From Arthrobacter sp. DWC3 (GTDB lineage: Bacteria; Actinomycetota; Actinomycetes; Actinomycetales; Micrococcaceae), in NCBI RefSeq assembly GCF_002929375.1, contig NZ_PJIP01000002.1:329470-393469 (forward strand): a DNA stretch of 64,000 nt. The letters are read 5' to 3'. Numbering within the stretch: the first letter of the stretch is position 1; each line of letters starts with the position of its first letter. The position numbers were made by a program, and so were the translations under genes. A model generated the notes under the pieces. The model made no database searches, was not told the origin of the DNA, and saw only the letters and a list, made by a program, of their open reading frames with translations. Below, piece after piece: positions 1-8,307 of this stretch.

Positions 1-850
1 AGCCTGTCAGAGCCCGGTATCGGAGGTCGAAGCGGAACTCACGTCGTTGCTGGCCGATGAAGTCCAGCACCGTCAGCACGGACTTCCCCTCGGCTCGCCT
101 AAGTCCGCGACCAAGTTGCTGCAAGAAGACTGTCGAGCTCTGAGTGGGACGGAGCAGAAGAACGGTGTCTACCTGAGGTAGGTCGAGGCCTTCATTGAAA
201 AGGTCGACCGTGAAGAGGCAGTTGATCGTCGCGCCCCGAAGCTGGGCCAGGGCGAGCGCGCGCTCAACGTCGTGCGTCCCACCATCGATAGCGAGCGATG
301 GGATGCCAGCGCGGTTGAACACTTCGGCCATGTAATGCGCGTGCTGACCTGAGACGCAGAAGCCAAGTGCCCGCATGTCGTCCGTACTGGTGACCTTGTC
401 CCGTACTTCTCGGATCATCTTCGCTGCACGCGCATCGTTTCCGGTGTAGAGGCGGTCGAGTTGCGCAAGGTCATAATTCCCGCGCTTCCACTCCAGCCGG
501 CTCAGGTCGACGTCGTCCGAAACCCCGAAGTAGTGCAACGGCACGAGTAGGTCTGCATCCAAAGCGTCCCAGAGTCGTAGCTCACTCGCGGTGCGTCCGT
601 CGAAAGATCGTTGCGCTACGTTCACTCCGTCCCCACGTTCAGGAGTGGCTGTGAGCCCGAGCAACTGCTGGGGACGTAGGTGGTTGATGAGCCGTCGCTA
701 GCTTGGCGCCATGGCATGGTGAAACTCGTCAATGACGACGACGTCGAATGCGCCCGACTGCAACGTCTCGAGTAAGAGTACGGCTTTATCAAGGGTTGCT
801 ACGGGGTACCAGCATCTTCTATCACCCCTAGTCAGGACTGCTTTTCGCTG
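1..850 (-). pseudogene. DUF3427-type DEAD/DEAH helicase, C-terminal fragment with internal stop
   Basis: Reading the minus strand gives a superfamily II helicase from motif II onward: VVVIDEFHHA (DEAH-like box), LLGLTATPERGDG (motif III), then the helicase C-terminal domain with FNEGLDLPQVDTV and FLQQLGRGLRRAEGKS (motifs V and VI), and LTVLDFIGQQR. This order fits UvsW/DUF3427-type helicases. An in-frame TAG at 698-700 interrupts it between the DEFHH and TATPE motifs. The Walker A half is missing: homology fades near 800 and a stop lies at 851-853. The gene continues past the left edge of the window. It is a relic. A fragment of the N terminus of the same family lies at 5051-5360, so the two may be halves of one disrupted gene or of two copies. 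Confidence 0.8.
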
Positions 851-1479
851 TCACCCCCTTTCGTGGGCTGTCACTGTATCTGCGGAATAGATGCGGGGAT
901 CAACGTCAGTCCAGACCGCAGACATAAGTGGAAATCCCATGCCCTGTCTCCATCTACCTGACGGGGACAGCGACCAGCGTGAGCGCACGAACGAGAATCT
1001 TGACCTACTTGTCGGTCGTCGCTCACTAGTCCCCGTTCGTCGCCCCCTCCTCCTCAAACCGCTCAGCGAGTCAAACCAAATTCGGCAATGTCGCTCGAGC
1101 TGCAACGCTGGGTTCAAATCGCGCCGTCACCGCTACCGGAAAGGCCCCGCAGCCCCTGTGAACACAGGAATGCAGGGCCTTTTGCTTGCGATGGGGGGAG
1201 TCAGCGGTAACGCAGCAGTAACAGGATTCTCAGGATCTATTCTCGGGGGCCACCGCTTCAGCCCGCCGAACATCACCAAGTAGCAGGTATCGACAACCGA
1301 CTTCTTGGGAGTGGGCGTTCAAGCAGGCGACGTCACGCAGGGCCTCTCATCCTCAGGCATGGAGGATCAATCCGCTGGGCTGCTAGCCAACGCACAGCGG
1401 GGCGTACGCCGTTCAACGGGGCATACTTCTTGCAGGGCTAGCCCGCGCTGGGAGCCATGAGTTGTTTGAGGAGAGACAC
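851..1479. other. Intergenic stretch with possible attachment-site relic
   Basis: No convincing gene is visible in these 629 bases. At about 1110-1135 the plus strand has GGTTCAAATC followed by GCCGTCACCGCTACC, which resembles the T-arm and 3' end of a tRNA but does not fold into a complete one. It is followed by a terminator hairpin. A tRNA tail next to a terminator is the usual look of an integration-site scar, but this reading is only an inference. Confidence 0.35.
1139..1183 (+). terminator. Rho-independent terminator hairpin
   Basis: The arm AAAGGCCC pairs with GGGCCTTT, and an inner stem CCTGTG/CACAGG sits between them. A short T-run ends the right arm. It lies just downstream of the tRNA-like tail at about 1110-1135. 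Confidence 0.7.
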
Positions 1480-2217
1480 GTGGAGGACGAAGAACTGAAC
1501 GGCGCATCCGGCAACGCCGGTTCAAGCTCCCCAGAGGCGCCCGACCGAGCGCTTGCCGAAAACTTGGACACGGTCCTGCGGGCCCACAGCTCGCCTGCAG
1601 CCGTTTACGTCCGGAGGATCCGCGAGAAACATCCCAACCTCACGCCGGCTGGCATCCTAAGGAAGCTCGACCGCCAGCTGCTTGCGTCCGCCACCAGCAC
1701 TGGCGCAGCCCTAGGTGCTTCCGCTGCCGCACCGGGCGTTGGGAAAGCTGCGACGGCGGCCATAAGCCTGGGGGAACCAGCGGTTTCGCTCTCAGCCGCA
1801 GTTTTCTACGTTCTCGCCGTAGCAGAAGTGCACCAAATCCCGGCTGCCGACATTGAACACCGGCGGAAGCTCGCCCTTGCCATCATCGTCGGTGGGGGTG
1901 CCGACACAGCCATCCCTAAAGTCGCTAAGCGGACGGGCCAGCACTGGGCCAGGAGGACGTTGAAGCGTATTCCTGGCGACGCTCTAAGGCCACTCAACAA
2001 CGTCTTTGGCAACAATTTCTTCACTAAAGCGGGAGACAAACAGGGCATAGTCGTGCTTGCTGTCGTCTTGCCCTACATCTTCGGTGCCGCCCTAGGCGGC
2101 GGGTATAGCTTCGTGACCACCTGGTCCCTCATCGCCACCAGCAAACTGGCCTTTGGAGAACCCAAGCCGGAGTTTGATGATGATGCACTTGAGGAAGCCC
2201 CAACAGTTGACGCTTAG
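1480..2217 (+). CDS. Conserved hypothetical membrane-associated protein
   Basis: A 245-residue protein starting at GTG 1480, chosen because GAGGAG lies 6 bases upstream. After an acidic N terminus it has a charged helical segment (VRRIREKHPNLTPAGILRKL), a long Ala/Gly-rich hydrophobic stretch, a middle section with RRKLALAIIVGGGAD and KRTGQHWARR, and a second hydrophobic region (about residues 195-235: GIVVLAVVLPYIFGAALGGG). I recognise this as a type of uncharacterised protein found widely in actinobacteria, with some resemblance to EcsC-like membrane proteins, but I cannot assign a function. It stands alone, is intact, and is less GC-rich than the chromosome right of 44 kb, consistent with accessory DNA. 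Confidence 0.75.
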   Translation: MEDEELNGASGNAGSSSPEAPDRALAENLDTVLRAHSSPAAVYVRRIREKHPNLTPAGILRKLDRQLLASATSTGAALGASAAAPGVGKAATAAISLGEPAVSLSAAVFYVLAVAEVHQIPAADIEHRRKLALAIIVGGGADTAIPKVAKRTGQHWARRTLKRIPGDALRPLNNVFGNNFFTKAGDKQGIVVLAVVLPYIFGAALGGGYSFVTTWSLIATSKLAFGEPKPEFDDDALEEAPTVDA

Positions 2218-2643
2218 TCACAAGAAACCTACGCGTTTGACCAAAACCTCCGTTAGGCCGTTTGGCGCCAACTTCCCGACTACTCCCTCTTTCTAAATGA
2301 TCCACGACCAAGAACGCGAAGGCGAATAGAGGCAGGACCTCGGTAGCGGTGAATAGACATCACAGCGACTAACGTCGCCTTCAGATCCGCTTGGGCTGTA
2401 GTGTCCGTTTAGCACTAAGCACTTCAGAGTCGCGATAACAATACGTTACAGATGAGCGCCAAGAGTTACCCAAAAGTACCTGATCAGGAAATAGGGTTGA
2501 TGCTACTATTTAAACTCAAGCTAGCCAAAGTTGATTTGGGCGCCCTACTTTGCCGGGGGTTTAGGGTATGCTCTCATGCCTATGCGGCGATTCGGATATA
2601 GTGTTACCTATCTGCTTCTTCATTACAACAGTGAGCCTTGGTC
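2218..2643. other. AT-richer intergenic region, no gene seen
   Basis: These 426 bases are clearly lower in GC than the rest of the window and hold no ORF with coding character on either strand. They probably contain the promoter of the small gene at 2644. A TATAGT hexamer near 2598 is a possible -10 element, but no good -35 partner was found. Confidence 0.4.
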
Positions 2644-2871
2644 ATGAACATTGAACTGCTTAGCGCCATCGTGGCAGCGTCGGCGACGGCGGCGAGCCTG
2701 ATAGGCAGCCAGAGCATCCGTGCCGTCGTGGGAGCCATCTTCCGCAGCCCGAAACATGACACGGTCTTGGTCCACCGGCCTGACGGCCAGGTTGAAACTA
2801 TCGACTACGACGACCTTGCCAAGTTCGGAAAAAAGCGGACCCACACGGACGGGGATGAGGCCAGTGAGTGA
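2644..2871 (+). CDS. Small single-span membrane protein
   Basis: A 75-residue protein beginning MNIELLSAIVAASATAASLIG. The N-terminal hydrophobic segment (about residues 4-22) can span the membrane, followed by a short cytoplasmic-type tail with HDTVLVHRPDGQVETIDYDD. ATG 2644 is preferred to an upstream TTG. The stop at 2869-2871 overlaps the next gene, so the two are probably co-translated. I do not recognise the family. The layout (an N-terminal helix with a small beta-rich tail, in a tandem of tiny membrane genes) recalls accessory components of conflict systems, but that is inference. Confidence 0.6.
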   Translation: MNIELLSAIVAASATAASLIGSQSIRAVVGAIFRSPKHDTVLVHRPDGQVETIDYDDLAKFGKKRTHTDGDEASE

Positions 2872-3109
2872 CAGCGGGGTGACTCCGCCGGTCGCGGACG
2901 CATTGGCCACGACGGTATCGGCCCACTTCAAAATGATCTTTATCTTCATCGCGGTGCTGACTGTCGCCTGCGCCGCCGGCAACATCTGGATGGCAATCGG
3001 AATTGTAGAACCAACGGATTCCCAGCGAGACGTGATGGCTACTATGTCCACTCTTTGGAAGATGGGCTTTGGTTCAATGGTCGGGTTGGTGGGAGCAAAG
3101 GCCTCATGA
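2855..3109 (+). CDS. Small two-span membrane protein
   Basis: The reading frame ends at 3109 and can start at ATG 2855 or GTG 2864, both overlapping the end of the previous gene. The product (about 81-84 residues) has one strong hydrophobic helix (FKMIFIFIAVLTVACAAGN) and a second weaker one (TLWKMGFGSMVGLVGAKA), separated by a polar loop with EPTDSQRDV. It lies 3 bases before the next small frame at 3113. The tight packing of three membrane frames supports a real operon. No function can be assigned. Confidence 0.55.
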   Translation: MRPVSDSGVTPPVADALATTVSAHFKMIFIFIAVLTVACAAGNIWMAIGIVEPTDSQRDVMATMSTLWKMGFGSMVGLVGAKAS

Positions 3110-3112
3110 TCT

Positions 3113-3274
3113 GTGTCTGAAGTAGCCGACTGGATAGATGCATTGGCCATCGTCGTCGCGGTTGTAGGCATCGTAGGCGCTCTATGGGTTGGAACTGTGA
3201 CTTTCCGACGCCAGGCCAACGACCAGCATCGCGCCCAAGCCGCTCCCAGTGCCCTGCTTCAACACGGTCTGTGA
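3113..3274 (+). pseudogene. Third small membrane protein, 3' end cut by IS30 remnant
   Basis: GTG 3113 opens a 53-codon frame beginning VSEVADWIDALAIVVAVVG, an N-terminal transmembrane helix, followed by GTVTFRRQANDQHRAQAA. The last codons run into sequence that on the other strand encodes IS30 transposase remnant (from about 3245). The native C terminus was therefore probably lost when the IS element inserted. It would be the third gene of the 2644-3274 cluster. Confidence 0.5.
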
Positions 3275-3850
3275 TCGATGCTGGCCGAGCGGTGACGGGC
3301 ACCGTGTTCTTCAACCGGCCACGGCTCAAGGATTTCTTGGCCTACCGTGGCCGGCGAATTGTGGACTCGGATGGCAGATGCCGGGACATGCCCCGGTCCA
3401 GCTCACGGCGGTAGACGTAATTGATCGACCGGTAGATCCCCTCGTGGGGCAAGCGCATGGCCGAGTCTTCGGGGTAGGTCAGCTTCAGCCACGCGGCGAT
3501 CTGATCCGGTGGCCATCCCAGGATCAGCTTCACCTTCACGACTTGCAGCAGGACCGGTCGTTCCTTGAGCCGGGTCAGCTTCGGTCGCTTCATCCGAAGG
3601 CGAGCCGTGTCTTCAGCAGTCCCTGCCCGGCAAGCGTCTCGTCCGCCGTTTCGCGCGAGCTCATTCGAGATGCTCGAGTGAGACCTGCCGAGGAGCGTGA
3701 AGATTTTGCGCAGTGACACCCCTGCAGCAACACCCCAGGGAACTTCCTCACGCTCCCGGGGCAGGTGCCGGCAGTTCCGTCGAGAAACGTTTGGCCTGAT
3801 GCCAGCATGAGCCCGAAGGAAGTACCGAACCACGTGCGCCGGTTGCCCTA
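3245..3850 (-). pseudogene. IS30-family transposase remnant
   Basis: The minus strand carries the N-terminal helix-turn-helix region of an IS30 transposase (REREEVPWGVAAGVSLRKI, LLGRSHSSISNELARNGGRD), the mid region WPPDQIAAWLKLTYPEDS and HEGIYRSINY, then SRHLPSESTIRRPR before a stop at 3342. Homology resumes in another frame at about 3320-3245 with NTVPVTARPASITDRVEAGHWE, matching the start of the DDE domain (normally ...RPAEVEDRAVPGHWEGDLL). The rest of the DDE domain is absent and no terminal inverted repeats were found. The element is dead, decayed by a stop and frameshift and truncated on the 3' side. Confidence 0.8.
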
Positions 3851-4028
3851 CCCGGTCACTAACCCTGCGGAACGACCCACCGTCCCGCCACCCCTCCAGA
3901 CTGCCTGCTGCTGCATTGTGAACTCCACATGCACCTCCACTACTCATCCTGCCAAGAAGTGGTGGGCTGACCGGTTGAGACCGCTGGCGAACACCAGCCC
4001 GTCTGGCCCACCTTCTTCAGTCATCCCA

Positions 4029-4571
4029 TCAGTCGCGCGTTTCACACCTATCGGCCCGTGTCTCTTTACAGACAGCGACTTCAAAATCCTTCACAGCACT
4101 ATTCAGCTCTTCGGCGTCCACCTCGGTGAGCGTCGGTTTACCCGTCCTGGTGAGGTTCGGGAGCAGGTTAGCCCGCCTGATCTCATTGACCCTGCTTGCG
4201 GCTTCCGCTGACCCAAACATATAGACCGCCCCCTCCGCGTTGACAAAACGCAATCGCGCCTCTTCGAGTTCGTCGTCAGTAATTGCACACTCACTGTCGG
4301 GTTTTTGTTCACATTGGTAGCGCACCGTCATGACCTGGCCATACTGGTTGGCGGCGGCTGACATTTCTAGATAAATTGGTGCCTTCTGTTTGCGTACTGC
4401 ATCTGCGGTCGCTTCTTGCGCATTCGCAGTCTCTGCCGCCGAATTCGAAACTGCTTCCACGATCGTCGGTGTTACCGCAATAGCTAAAGCTGCAAGCCCT
4501 GCCACGATGCCCCCCCTCGCTCCCACTGTGCCCTTACGTCTTCGCGATTCTCCATCGTTTTCATTTCTCAA
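4029..4571 (-). CDS. Hypothetical protein with N-terminal membrane anchor
   Basis: A 180-residue product. A basic start (SRRRKGTVGARG) precedes a hydrophobic segment, GGIVAGLAALAIAVTPTIVE, which fits a signal anchor. The remainder is soluble and alanine/glutamate-rich, with Cys residues in RYQCEQKPDSEC and near the C terminus (VCKETRADRC) that could form disulfides outside the cell. The start is TTG 4571, with an ATG a few codons inside as the alternative. I do not recognise it. It stands alone between the IS30 remnant and the tRNA gene. Confidence 0.6.
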   Translation of the reverse strand: MRNENDGESRRRKGTVGARGGIVAGLAALAIAVTPTIVEAVSNSAAETANAQEATADAVRKQKAPIYLEMSAAANQYGQVMTVRYQCEQKPDSECAITDDELEEARLRFVNAEGAVYMFGSAEAASRVNEIRRANLLPNLTRTGKPTLTEVDAEELNSAVKDFEVAVCKETRADRCETRD

Positions 4572-4935
4572 TTGACAGTGCTCTTTCTTCTAGGACGTGC
4601 CAGGTTGTGAACCTTTTTCATGTTCGATCTTTGGGGGCATCCCTTTGCGGAAATCCCTCTTCCGCTGATGCGTCCCTAATTATCGTCAGTAAGAGGCCAG
4701 CCCACCGGGCTGGCCCCTTACTGGTTAGCCTATTGGCTCACGGCGGCGGCGGTCCCTCGAATCAAAGTCCTCACCTGGGACCGGTCAACGCATGTGCTGC
4801 CATCGGTGGTCCTTCCGATGTCGGACGCGATACGATTGCGGCAGGGACCCGTGAAGCTGATCATCTCGCCCCGCACGAATCCTGATTAAAACCTAACCGC
4901 CTGCCAACTGATTCTTTAATAAGTAGTCCTTCTTG
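4572..4935. other. Intergenic region with a strong hairpin
   Basis: No gene is visible. The stretch carries the inverted repeat described at 4687-4723 and otherwise only sequence between the hypothetical gene's start and the 3' end of the tRNA-fMet gene. Because elements integrate at tRNA 3' ends, an attachment core would be expected near 4920-4950. Confidence 0.4.
4687..4723. terminator. Long hairpin, probable terminator of tRNA-fMet
   Basis: The core stem GGCCAGCCC/GGGCTGGCC has a 3-base loop. It extends outward through CAGTAAG/CTTACTG with a single mismatch, about 16 pairs in all. There is no clear T-tract on the minus strand, so it may be a weak terminator, an RNA-stabilising hairpin or an operator. 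It lies about 210 bases beyond the tRNA 3' end. Confidence 0.5.
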
Positions 4936-5009
4936 TTGCGGGGACAGGATTTGAACCTGTGACCTCTGGGTTATGAGCCCAGCGAGCTACCGAACTGCTC
5001 CACCCCGCG
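4936..5009 (-). tRNA. Initiator tRNA-fMet (CAT)
   Basis: The minus strand reads CGCGGGG (acceptor), a D-arm with AGTTCGGTAG, an anticodon arm with CTGGGCTCATAACCCAG (anticodon CAT flanked by three G-C pairs), a T-arm with GGTTCAAATCC, and CCCCGCA plus A73. The C1-A72 mismatch and the GGG/CCC anticodon stem are the hallmarks of an initiator tRNA. CCA is not encoded. With CCA added the RNA would be 77 nt. The gene sits at the edge of relic DNA, a typical integration target. Confidence 0.95.
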
Positions 5010-5050
5010 GCGCGTAGGTAACCTTACCGGCCGCAGGTGGAATACGCCAA

Positions 5051-5360
5051 TCATGGGCGCCCCTTCCAACCTAGGGATAGGAATGAGATGGCCCTGATTA
5101 GGTTCGGTGGGGTATCTAAGAATAATTGGACCGATGAAGGGATTCTGGTGAAGGTAGATCCCATCGTTAGCGCCCGGATGGCGAAGGCCCTCTGTAGTGC
5201 ATCCTTAAGGACCAAGGAGAGGTACCTTGAAACGGCATTTTGGGCGTTCTTCCCCTCAAGTGGTTCCACCCTTGCTTCGAGCTGCGGTGCGTAGGTCAGA
5301 CGCTCGGCAAGCGAGCGAGTGACAAGCGATTCGTAAAGACCCTCAGCCAGCGACCCTTGC
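5051..5360 (-). pseudogene. DUF3427-type helicase, N-terminal fragment
   Basis: The minus strand encodes AEGLYESLVTRSLAERL, then LEARVEPLEGKNAQNAVSRY and LVLKDALQRAFAI. This matches the usual opening of DUF3427 helicases (a GLYE.L.T..L..RL motif, then an acidic EPL segment and a short helix before the phospholipase-D-like domain). The similarity stops after about 75 residues and the frame ends at 5051, just before the tRNA gene. The Walker A helicase core is not here. The matching C-terminal half lies at 1-850. Confidence 0.6.
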
Positions 5361-5527
5361 TCTATGCCCCAAATTTTTTCACTCACTCCCCCCAGGGTAT
5401 GACTAGTAATCCAGAAAACTCGATACGACCTCAGCACTATCCTTTCGTGCAGAAAAACGATCTCCGAACAGACATAGGTGCAGAAGAACCGCGACCCGGT
5501 AATCTTCTGCCATAACCTAGGGGAACA

Positions 5528-7200
5528 ATGCGTTCGATACCAGCAGAGCCGGACTTCACCGAGGCGCAGTCGGCCGAAAAGGTCGTCTGGGACAGGCTTC
5601 GGTTGGACTTGCCCGATAACGTCGTCGCACACTCCGTGCAGGTGCGTCATGGCCGGGCCGAGTGCGAGATCGATCTACTTGTCTTCTGGCCGGGCGTCGG
5701 CCTTGCCGCCATAGAGGTCAAAGGCGGCCTCATCTCGGTCGACGGCGGCCAGTGGTACCAGTCAGGCGGCGCGGAGGGCAGGCGAGGGATACAGAGCCCC
5801 GTCGCTCAATCACAAAGCTCGATGCATGCCTTCCGTACATGGATGAGCGAGCAAATCGGCAGCCCTATTTCGAGCAGATTCGCCTATATGGTCTGGTTCC
5901 CCTACACACCAGTGGCCCAGTCGTGGGAGATGGCGGGATGCCCTCGCAGTCTCGTCCTCGACGCGGACGACCTCTCTTCACTGGCCGAACTGATCCGGGC
6001 CGCCATCGAACGCGAAGGCAGCGGTACGACATCCCTGGCAGCCTCCTTCATGGAGCGCATGCTCCCAAAACTCGGACAGCTCGATTCAAAAGTCGACCTC
6101 GCATATGACGCGCGCGAAGTTGAAGACGAGCAGAACCATCTCACCGAGCGTCAGGCAATCCTGTTGGCGGCCACCCGCTCGTTGCCGCGCGTGCGCTTCA
6201 TAGGAGGAGCAGGCAGCGGCAAAACCTGGCTGGCCGTCGAGAAGGCGAAGCGGCTGGCCAAGGAAGGCAAACGGGTCAGTCTCTTCTGCTACAACAAGGG
6301 GCTCAGTCAGTACCTGAGGAACCAAGTGCAGGGCTGGCGGCAGGCCACCCCCGTCTTCACCGGCGAGTTTCACGACTATGCCCTCACCCTGGGGTTCAGG
6401 ACGGCGAGGGGCAGGAGTACTTCGATGACCAGCTCCCCCGCGAACTGCTGCTGCTCGCGGAAGGACTTCCGGATGAGGAGAAGCTCGACGCCAACGTCGT
6501 CGATGAGGCCCAGGATTTCGCACCCCTCTGGTGGGATGCGCTGAAGAGGTGCCTCAAGGAGCCGGCGTCGAGCGAGATCTACGCCTTCATGGACGACCAG
6601 CAAGATGTCTACCGGCGCTGGAAAGCGCACACCCTGGAGGAGGGGGCTGCGCCGCTTGCCGACCTCGTACCGATCCACGTCGACGACAACCTCCGCAACA
6701 CCCGCCGGATCGCGGAAACCTTCAAGGGCTTCGCCGGCGCTCACTTCAGGCCTCGCGGGGTGACGGGACTGCCCGTCAGGCGCGTCCATTGTTCAACAGA
6801 GGACGCGCTGGATGTCGCTGGAGACTGCGTCGACGCGCTCATCGAGGACGGCTGGGCCAACAACCAGATCGCACTGCTCACCACCCACCGTCGCCATCCA
6901 ATACATCTGGAGCACTTCGAGAATGGCACCGTCGCGGACTACTGGCGCGAGTTCCATCGCGACGACGCCGAGTTCTACGGGCACGTTCTGGGTTTCAAGG
7001 GGCTCGAGCGCTCGGTCATCATTCTCTGCGTCAATGGATTCCGCGACATGGAGAGGGCGTCAGAAAAGCTGTATGTCGGGCTGTCCCGGGCACGCAGCCT
7101 GCTGGTGGTGGTCGGAGACGACGCCGAGATCACCGCGGCCGGCGGACGGCAGCTCGAAGTAGCTTTGCGCACGGCACAAGTTTGGAAACCGGACTCCTGA
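5528..7200 (+). pseudogene. NERD-domain UvrD-like helicase, frameshifted
   Basis: The N-terminal NERD nuclease-related domain has ECEIDLLVFWPGVGLAAIEVKGG (D49, E63, K65 are the PD-(D/E)XK-like residues). The SF1 helicase Walker A is GGAGSGKT (residues 226-233). The frame shifts near 6391-6394 in a GGGG tract: one base appears missing, and the protein resumes as DGEGQEYFDDQLP, ANVVDEAQDFAPLWW (motif II), and near the end EKLYVGLSRARSLLVVVGD (motif VI). With one base restored the protein would be about 557 residues, a full-length NERD-UvrD helicase. Either the gene is recently inactivated or this is a sequencing error in the G run. ATG 5528 has GGGGAA upstream. Such proteins commonly sit in defence islands. 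It converges with the gene at 7229. Confidence 0.8.
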
Positions 7201-7228
7201 CCGCGTCATGCTGCCGGCGAGACGACTA

Positions 7229-8305
7229 TTAGGGACGCAGCCCCGCAACAGCCCCGACGAGACGCCGCAGCGAGTCAGAGGACAGCTCGGACAGCAGTAC
7301 GTTCGGGCGACGCTTCCATCCGAGGCCACTTAGAGTGGCTGCTGCGCCCTGGAACTCCTCAATGGTCGCGAGTTGGTTTAAAAATTGCCGGGTGCGATCG
7401 TGCAGCATGTCGGCCACTGCCACCTTCGGCACGTTCGTGAAACTGAGTTCGATCGAGGTCGACGTCCCGGTGTAGTGGTAGATGTACACGTGCCCGGCCA
7501 AGCCGGTGTTGTCCAGCGGAACCTGCAGGGAACCGGCCGGAGTACCCTTCGCACGCTTCAGCGACGCGACAAATGGAATGGCGTGCTGTCGAGCTACTTC
7601 GAGCAATGTGTCGAACTTGGACAGGTTCACCGGGTCGTGGTCCTGCATCCACATGCGGCACTCGTTCTCGGTCCAGCGCCCTTGGGCCCATTCTGACGCA
7701 GCGGCTTTCGCCTCGGCGAGTTCCTCACCGTACGTGGTCGGCATGAGTATCTCGGTGTGCTCCGTAAGCAGCCGCTTGTACTCGACCGCGATGACGGAGG
7801 TTACGGGTCCGGACGTCGCGTTCAGGTACTCCACAATGCGCTTCAAGTCGCTATTGATGGCGTCCACGGCCAGCACGATATTGAAGCGCCCCTCCGCAAG
7901 ATTCGCCGCGACGGCGCTGGCGAAATCGGGGTTTGCCGATGCAACGCTGTCCGAGAGACTCTTGCCTGCGCGTGCAAGCCATCGCTGTTCAAACTCCTCT
8001 AGGGGCATGCGCCAGAACGCCGAGGCGTAATCGAACATCTGCCCGATGATCTCGCGCCGCACCTGGCGATTGGCGGCGAACTTGCACTCGACCAGCGTGA
8101 GGCCGCCGGCCTGGTCGACGACGAGCAGGTCGGCAGGACCCGCCCCCGATTGCAGCTCCTTGCAGGCGACCGCGTCCTCCCCGACGCCGGGAATCAGGCT
8201 GGGGTGATCGGCAAGGATCTGCTGCAGGTCAGCTTCCCGCCCATAACTGACCTCCTGCGGCTCATTCCAGAGACCGCCCAGTGGGCGAGTGAGGATGGTT
8301 GCCAC
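7229..8305 (-). CDS. PD-(D/E)XK nuclease family protein (NucS/DUF91-like)
   Basis: A 358-residue protein starting at GTG 8305. The N-terminal third holds a restriction-like nuclease fold: ADLLVVDQAGG then TLVECKF (D59, E73, K75 form the PD-D/ExK triad), and a following helix with REIIGQMFDYAS, as in endonuclease NucS C-terminal and DUF91-like domains. The C-terminal part includes a WTENECRMWM segment and a beta-rich region of unknown function. The stop of the upstream gene is only 2 bases away, with GAGGAG overlapping that stop as ribosome-binding site, so the two are translationally coupled. A role in DNA cleavage in defence is likely. The substrate is unknown. Confidence 0.75.
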   Translation of the reverse strand: MATILTRPLGGLWNEPQEVSYGREADLQQILADHPSLIPGVGEDAVACKELQSGAGPADLLVVDQAGGLTLVECKFAANRQVRREIIGQMFDYASAFWRMPLEEFEQRWLARAGKSLSDSVASANPDFASAVAANLAEGRFNIVLAVDAINSDLKRIVEYLNATSGPVTSVIAVEYKRLLTEHTEILMPTTYGEELAEAKAAASEWAQGRWTENECRMWMQDHDPVNLSKFDTLLEVARQHAIPFVASLKRAKGTPAGSLQVPLDNTGLAGHVYIYHYTGTSTSIELSFTNVPKVAVADMLHDRTRQFLNQLATIEEFQGAAATLSGLGWKRRPNVLLSELSSDSLRRLVGAVAGLRP

Positions 8306-8307
8306 TG

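Noticed and set aside
851-1283. Overlapping open frames on both strands
   Set aside because: No ribosome-binding site, no recognisable motif, and composition unlike coding DNA; the terminator and tRNA-like tail explain the region better.
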